Shown: piece by piece, positions 8,272 to 12,401 of the stretch
How positions within the stretch are numbered: the stretch's first letter is position 1
Layout of the letters: each line of letters starts with the position of its first letter
Assembly (NCBI GenBank): GCA_945899335.1
Contig: CAMDIP010000022.1
Coordinates: forward strand, 1 to 12,401
Length of the DNA: 12,401 bases
Source of the DNA: Bordetella parapertussis
GTDB taxonomy: Bacteria; Pseudomonadota; Gammaproteobacteria; Burkholderiales; Burkholderiaceae_C
Reading direction: 5' to 3'
Made by a program: the position numbers and the translations under genes
The notes under the pieces: model-generated
Seen by the model: only the letters and a program-made list of their open reading frames with translations
Told to the model about the DNA's origin: nothing
Database searches by the model: none

Positions 8272-9063
8272 GTGAATACGCTAAAAATTTCCATCATCAC
8301 CCCCTCATTCAACCAAGTTGATTTTCTTGAGCGGACCCTGCTTTCGGTGTTGGACCAGGGTTACCCCAACATTGAGTACATCGTCATTGACGGCGGGTCA
8401 ACGGATGGAAGCGTTGACCTGATCAAAAAATATGAACATCGCCTAGCCTACTGGGTCAGCGAAAAGGACCGTGGTCAAGCGCATGCCATCAATAAGGGTC
8501 TTGAGCGGGCGACAGGTGACTGGGTTGCTTGGCAAAACTCCGACGACACTTATTACCCCGGCGTGTTTTCACAGCTGGCTTCGGTGGCTAAGTCCCACAG
8601 TGCTGTGCAGTTAATCATTGGAAATATGAATCTTATTGACAGGGATGATGTGCTGCTGAGAGACTTGAAGTACGTCCGTCCGACCTACAAAAGCCTGCTG
8701 TCTGAAGGCATGGTTCTGGCCAATCAATCAGCATTCTGGCGACGCAGCGTTCATCAAAAACTGGGGCTGTTAAGTGAAACTTTGGACTGTGCTTTCGACT
8801 ATGAATGGTTCCTCAGGCTGCTGGCAGACTGCCGCTCGACTGAGCATGTCAACGCGACCTGGGGCGCACTGCGGGTACACGGTGATACAAAAACAAGTAA
8901 TCGGCAGCATGTATTCGAGCGTGAGTTTGAGCAAATCCTAAGCGGCCGCGAGCCCTCCACTTTGGACAAGCGCTACCACCAACTTCGCCGCATGTGCCTG
9001 ATGTTGGCTCAAGGTGAATTGCGCTATGTGCTGCGGGGGTTGGCGTCGAGAATGAACCGATGA
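8272..9063 (+). CDS. Glycosyltransferase family 2 (WcaA/WcaE-like)
   Basis: Inverting GT-A glycosyltransferase, 263 aa, cytoplasmic or loosely membrane-bound. The opening ISIITPSFNQVDFLERTLLSV and IEYIVIDGGSTDGSVDLI (35-52) are the classic GT2 nucleotide-binding start, and the DXD-type motif is N89-S90-D91-D92. The later segment LANQSAFWRRSV and CAFDYEWFLRLL carry the acceptor-side acidic region. GTG 8272 is the start; it comes 3 bases after the FkbM TAA and gives the correct N-terminal strand immediately. No hydrophobic helix is evident at the C-terminus, so it is not a processive synthase. Its TGA overlaps the ATG of the next gene, also a GT2, and the two share the IDGGSTDG and ATGD phrases, so they may descend from one ancestor. 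Donor sugar not predictable. Confidence 0.9.
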   Translation: MNTLKISIITPSFNQVDFLERTLLSVLDQGYPNIEYIVIDGGSTDGSVDLIKKYEHRLAYWVSEKDRGQAHAINKGLERATGDWVAWQNSDDTYYPGVFSQLASVAKSHSAVQLIIGNMNLIDRDDVLLRDLKYVRPTYKSLLSEGMVLANQSAFWRRSVHQKLGLLSETLDCAFDYEWFLRLLADCRSTEHVNATWGALRVHGDTKTSNRQHVFEREFEQILSGREPSTLDKRYHQLRRMCLMLAQGELRYVLRGLASRMNR

Positions 9064-9806
9064 AGATCAGCGTCATCACTGTCTGCTTCAATAGCCAAGC
9101 CACCATAGAACGGTCCTTACAGTCAGTGGTCGCTCAGCAGTGGCCTGAGGTTGAGCACATTGTGATAGATGGTGGCTCCACCGACGGCACATTGGCGATC
9201 TTGGAGCGTTTCAGGCCGCACTTGGCCGTTTTGGTGAGTGAACCGGACAAGGGCATTTACGACGCGATGAACAAGGGCCTGGCTCGGGCCACGGGCGATG
9301 TGGTTTGCTTTTTAAATGCCGACGACCAATATGCCAATGCCACGGTGCTGGCCCAAGTGGCCCAGCAGATGCGAACTCACCAACTCGATGCACTGGTGGC
9401 TGACGTTGGGTTTTTCAAGGCGGACAAACCAATGCGCATGACCCGCCGCTATCGCTCCGACCGATTCAGCCCCCAGCATCTGTCTTGGGGGTGGATGCCC
9501 GCGCATCCGGGACTCTTTTTAACTCGCGAGGTTGTGCAACGCGTAGGCCAGTTTAAGACTGACTACCGTATCGCCGGAGACTATGAGTATGTTGTAAGAA
9601 CTTTCCATGGACACGATTTACATTACATGCACCTGCCTAGTGTGGTGGTGAACATGCAAGCTGGCGGCGTGAGTAACAGTAGTTGGCGAAACAGGCTCAT
9701 ATTGAATAGAGAGGTCGTTCGCGCATGTAATGAAAATGGAATCAACACAAATCTTTTTAAAATTCTTGCCAAATACCCAATTAAATTACTTGAGCTAATG
9801 TTTTAG
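9060..9806 (+). CDS. Glycosyltransferase family 2 (WcaE-like)
   Basis: Inverting GT2 glycosyltransferase of 248 aa. Opening MKISVITVCFNSQATIERSL, then VEHIVIDGGSTDGTLAIL (31-48), the DKGIYDAMNKGLARATGD block (63-80) and the DXD-type N86-A87-D88-D89. The GIYDAMNKG phrase is typical of the colanic-acid WcaE-like branch, whose members transfer fucose or other sugars; this is only suggestive, though a fucosyltransferase would fit the GDP-fucose synthase at 1172. The start ATG 9060 overlaps the previous TGA in ATGA, with a weak GAG 9 bases upstream. The last roughly 25 codons are strikingly AT-rich and encode a basic, Leu/Ile-rich tail (ILAKYPIKLLELMF), which may be membrane-associated. TAG at 9804-9806 precedes the AT-rich seam before the next gene. 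Confidence 0.9.
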   Translation: MKISVITVCFNSQATIERSLQSVVAQQWPEVEHIVIDGGSTDGTLAILERFRPHLAVLVSEPDKGIYDAMNKGLARATGDVVCFLNADDQYANATVLAQVAQQMRTHQLDALVADVGFFKADKPMRMTRRYRSDRFSPQHLSWGWMPAHPGLFLTREVVQRVGQFKTDYRIAGDYEYVVRTFHGHDLHYMHLPSVVVNMQAGGVSNSSWRNRLILNREVVRACNENGINTNLFKILAKYPIKLLELMF

Positions 9807-9880
9807 TACATGAACTCAATCATATATTAATGATGTTTTATAAATTCAATTATTCAATTAGAGCTGTCAATCTATTTATG
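9741..9880. other. AT-rich seam between GT2 gene and wbpM-like gene
   Basis: A hand count gives about 33 G+C in 140 bases (24%), against about 50% for sampled stretches of the neighbouring genes. The seam covers the 3' end of the GT2 gene, the 23-base gap and the first codons of the dehydratase ORF. It contains TATATT (9823-9828) and TATAAA (9839-9844), but neither has a convincing -35 at 16-18 bases. It may be a recombination joint between cassettes or hide a promoter for the dehydratase. Confidence 0.5.
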
Positions 9881-11794
9881 TTGGCAATGTCTAGGCCCTT
9901 AAAACGTGCTTTTGTTTTAACAGTAGATATTTCTATTTGTGTAATGGCCGTTTGGTTTTCATACTACCTGCGCTTAACCGAATTTGTCGCCCTATCCGGA
10001 CCCGTGCTTTTGCCCGTATTCGCTTCCATTTTTATAGCGATACCCATCTTTATTTTTTCAGGCCTTTACCGCGCCATCTTCCGCTACAGCGGCTTGCCGG
10101 CCATGGCCGCCATGGCACGTGCCATGTTTTTATATGGCTTGCTATTTGCCTCCTTGTTCACCTTTTATAGCTTTCAAGGTGTGCCCAGAACCATAGGTCT
10201 GATTCAGCCGCTGCTGATGTTAATTTTGGTTGGGGCCTCTCGCGCTTTTGCACGAGTCTGGCTGGGTGGCTTGTACCTCAGCCAAATCAACAAAAGCAAG
10301 CTGCCTCAAGTGCTGATTTATGGCGCGGGAAGTGCAGGGCGTCAATTAGCCTCGGCCATGGAAAACAGCTTTGAGATGCGCGTGGTGGGGTTCTTGGATG
10401 ACGACGATCGATTACAAGGTAATGTGCTCAATGGCTTACCCATCTTGAACCCTTCCGACTTGGACGAGGTCTTGGTTGAAATGCCTGTCACCGATGTTTT
10501 GCTGGCTTTGCCCTCGGTCTCTCGCCAGCGGCGCAATGAAATTTTGAAAAGTTTAAGTGCACACAAGTTGTCGGTGCGTACCTTGCCTCACCTCAGTGAC
10601 ATTGCATCTGGTCGCATCACGGTGAATGATTTGCGCGAGCTTGACATCGACGACTTGCTGGGTCGAGAGCCCGTTAAACCCAACGGCTTGCTGCTCAACC
10701 GCAATACCCATGGCAAAACCGTGTTGGTGACAGGTGCGGGTGGCAGCATTGGCAGTGAGTTATGTCGCCAAATACTCAGCACCCTGCCGCAAAAGTTGCT
10801 GTTGGTAGACATGAGTGAATTCGCGCTCTATCAAATACACCAAGAACTGCAAACACAGTTGGAAACCCATACTGCCGAAGGTGAAGCTTGCGAGCTGATT
10901 CCCTTGCTGGCCTCTGTGTGTGATGCGGTGCGAATGAACGACATCATGGCTACGTGGAAGCCGCAAACGGTTTACCACGCAGCGGCCTACAAGCACGTGC
11001 CGTTGGTGGAGCACAACCCCAGCGAGGGTGTGCGCAACAACGTCCTTGGCACCCGTGTATGTGCAGAAGTTGCGGCAACCCATGGCGTGCATAATTTTGT
11101 GTTGATCAGCACCGATAAAGCTGTTCGACCCACCAATGTCATGGGAGCATCCAAGCGTTTGTCAGAGATGGTCTTACAAGCCTTGGCCCAGCATCATTCA
11201 ATTCAAGCCACCACCACTTTTTCCATGGTTCGCTTTGGCAATGTTTTGGGGTCTAGCGGCTCGGTGGTGCCTCTCTTTCGCGACCAAATCAAGTCGGGTG
11301 GCCCCATCACTTTGACGCATGCGGATATCACCCGTTATTTCATGACCATTCCTGAGGCCGCTCAGTTGGTGATTCAAGCAGGCGCCATGGGTACAGGCGG
11401 TGATGTGTTTGTGCTGGACATGGGTCAACCGGTTCGTATTTTTGACCTTGCCAAACGCATGGTGGAGCTGTCCGGCCTGGTTTTGAAGGATGAACTGCAT
11501 CCCGATGGGGATATTGAAATTGCTATCACCGGCTTGCGCCCAGGTGAAAAGCTCTTCGAGGAATTGTTAATTGGTGATAACCCCCAACCCACACAGCATC
11601 CTCGCATCATGAAGGCGAACGAAGACTTCATGCCTTGGCACAAGTTGCAACTGCAATTAGACGAAATTAATATGGCTGTGCAAACCAATGATGTGCCCAA
11701 GATTCGAGGCTTGCTGCAAAGCTTGGTGCCTGGTTACCAACCCAGCGACGAGGTGGTGGATTGGGTGCATATGGCTGAAAAGCTTAAAGCCTGA
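9830..11794 (+). CDS. Membrane-anchored UDP-HexNAc 4,6-dehydratase (WbpM/CapD/FlaA1 family, large form)
   Basis: Inner-membrane enzyme expected to dehydrate UDP-GlcNAc (or UDP-GalNAc) to the 4-keto-6-deoxy intermediate used for QuiNAc, FucNAc or bacillosamine. The full ORF is 654 aa; four transmembrane helices are visible at about 27-47, 57-79, 96-115 and 121-138. A first Rossmann fold begins at VLIYGAGSAGRQLA (161-174), and the catalytic SDR domain begins at VLVTGAGGSIGSELC (298-312). The catalytic triad appears as S-M-K: ISTDKAVRPTNVMGASK puts Met438 where most SDR enzymes have Tyr, with K442. This Met replacement is known in WbpM-type large dehydratases. The start is uncertain: ATG 9830, 9833, 9878 (M17) and 9887 (M20) are all possible, with no clear Shine-Dalgarno sequence; MSRPLKRAFVLTVD looks like the conserved beginning, so the first 16-19 residues may not be made. 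The reductase follows after 30 bases. Confidence 0.92.
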   Translation: MMFYKFNYSIRAVNLFMLAMSRPLKRAFVLTVDISICVMAVWFSYYLRLTEFVALSGPVLLPVFASIFIAIPIFIFSGLYRAIFRYSGLPAMAAMARAMFLYGLLFASLFTFYSFQGVPRTIGLIQPLLMLILVGASRAFARVWLGGLYLSQINKSKLPQVLIYGAGSAGRQLASAMENSFEMRVVGFLDDDDRLQGNVLNGLPILNPSDLDEVLVEMPVTDVLLALPSVSRQRRNEILKSLSAHKLSVRTLPHLSDIASGRITVNDLRELDIDDLLGREPVKPNGLLLNRNTHGKTVLVTGAGGSIGSELCRQILSTLPQKLLLVDMSEFALYQIHQELQTQLETHTAEGEACELIPLLASVCDAVRMNDIMATWKPQTVYHAAAYKHVPLVEHNPSEGVRNNVLGTRVCAEVAATHGVHNFVLISTDKAVRPTNVMGASKRLSEMVLQALAQHHSIQATTTFSMVRFGNVLGSSGSVVPLFRDQIKSGGPITLTHADITRYFMTIPEAAQLVIQAGAMGTGGDVFVLDMGQPVRIFDLAKRMVELSGLVLKDELHPDGDIEIAITGLRPGEKLFEELLIGDNPQPTQHPRIMKANEDFMPWHKLQLQLDEINMAVQTNDVPKIRGLLQSLVPGYQPSDEVVDWVHMAEKLKA

Positions 11795-11824
11795 AATTTT
11801 GGTTTATTCCGCCAGCCCAGCCCT

Positions 11825-12401
11825 ATGAGTTTGCTATTAACAGGGGGAACGGGTTTTGTGGGCCAGCATCTTGTGTCGGCGCTGATGCAACGCAAGTTGC
11901 CTTATCAAATAGCGATCAGAACCCAAGCTAAAAATTCCGCCCACCATAAATGCATCAGCGTAGGTGATATCAACGCTTACACGGCTTGGTCGCAAGCCTT
12001 AGAGGGCGTCTCGGATGTTGTTCACCTTGCTGCGCGGGTGCATATCACCCAAGAAACCTCAACAGATGCCTATGCTGCATTTCATGCAGTCAATACCGAA
12101 GGTACTTTAAATCTTGCAAGACAAGCTGCTGCTGCAGGTGTGCGGCGGTTTGTTTTCCTAAGCTCTGCCAAGGTTAACGGCGAGGGAAGCCCTAAAGCCT
12201 ATCTAGAGACCGATACGCCCGCCCCCGAAGATGCCTATGCCGCCTCCAAATGGGAAGCCGAGCAAGGTTTGTGGGAAATCTCTTCTGACACAGGTATGCA
12301 GATCGTCATCTTGCGTATCCCCTTGGTGTACGGCCCTGGCGTAGGTGCTAATTTCCTGCAACTTCTTCAAACTGTCAACAAGGGTTGGCCACTGCCCTTA
12401 G
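11825..12401 (+). CDS. NAD-dependent epimerase/reductase, WbpV-like, 3' end outside window
   Basis: Extended-SDR enzyme, 192 residues visible before the window ends; members are usually about 310-320 aa, so roughly 40% is missing. MSLLLTGGTGFVGQHLVSAL gives the NAD(P)-binding GGTGFVG at 7-13; VVHLAARVHIT is the typical third strand; S113-S114 in FLSSAKVNGE and Y138xxxK142 in AYAASKWEAE are the catalytic residues; RIPLVYGPGVGANF is the family substrate segment. The VHITQE and KVNGE phrases resemble WbpV/WbfT-type 4-reductases that turn the 4-keto-6-deoxy product of WbpM into UDP-QuiNAc, which fits its place directly after the WbpM-like gene. A UDP-glucose 4-epimerase-like or UDP-FucNAc-forming role remains possible. 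ATG 11825 starts the first beta strand at once, so the start is well supported. Confidence 0.88.
   Translation, partial: MSLLLTGGTGFVGQHLVSALMQRKLPYQIAIRTQAKNSAHHKCISVGDINAYTAWSQALEGVSDVVHLAARVHITQETSTDAYAAFHAVNTEGTLNLARQAAAAGVRRFVFLSSAKVNGEGSPKAYLETDTPAPEDAYAASKWEAEQGLWEISSDTGMQIVILRIPLVYGPGVGANFLQLLQTVNKGWPLPL

Noticed and set aside
9790..9828. TTGAGC ... TATATT as a promoter for the dehydratase gene
   Set aside because: The spacer is 27 bases, too long for a sigma-70 promoter.
1..12401. Insertion sequences, tRNA/rRNA genes, CRISPR arrays
   Set aside because: No transposase motifs, no terminal inverted repeats, no cloverleaf-like sequences and no spaced direct repeats were seen on reading both strands.

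Overview
This window is an interior stretch of a surface-polysaccharide locus (O-antigen, capsule or exopolysaccharide). All genes lie on the + strand and are tightly packed. Base composition is moderate (hand-counted 60-base samples range from about 42 to 52% G+C). The protein style, especially the flippase N-terminus and the CapD/WbpM-type dehydratase followed by a reductase, suggests a Gram-negative betaproteobacterium, probably Burkholderiales/Comamonadaceae. That placement is inference from protein resemblance; there is no rRNA or other marker here.

Layout: (1) the 3' part of a GT4 glycosyltransferase (1-1104, start outside the window); (2) GDP-L-fucose synthase (1172-2152); (3) a 172-bp gap, then a Wzx-type flippase (2325-3698); (4) UDP-glucuronate decarboxylase / UDP-xylose synthase (3743-4696), overlapping by 4 bases (5) a GT-A glycosyltransferase with an EDD motif (4693-5619), which abuts (6) a SAM methyltransferase with an N-terminal Cys4 zinc-ribbon (5620-6408); (7) a second GT4 glycosyltransferase (6419-7525); (8) an FkbM-type methyltransferase (7543-8268); (9, 10) two consecutive GT2 glycosyltransferases (8272-9063 and 9060-9806); (11) after a very AT-rich seam, a membrane-anchored WbpM/CapD-type UDP-HexNAc 4,6-dehydratase (9830-11794); (12) the 5' part of an SDR reductase/epimerase of WbpV type (11825 to window end).

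How they fit together: the sugar-nucleotide genes point to GDP-L-fucose, UDP-D-xylose and a UDP-6-deoxy-HexNAc (QuiNAc or FucNAc type) as building blocks. Five glycosyltransferases would assemble a repeat unit on a lipid carrier, two methyltransferases could add O-methyl groups, and the Wzx-like protein would flip the lipid-linked unit to the periplasm. The polymerase (Wzy), initiating sugar-phosphate transferase, chain-length regulator, Gmd and UDP-glucose dehydrogenase are not in the window and would be expected to lie outside it.

I see no RNA gene, CRISPR array, insertion sequence, convincing promoter or convincing terminator. I did not find an obviously new system. The most useful second looks are the predicted chemistry (fucose, xylose, 6-deoxy-HexNAc, methylation), the composition seam at 9741-9880, and the unexplained gap at 2153-2324.
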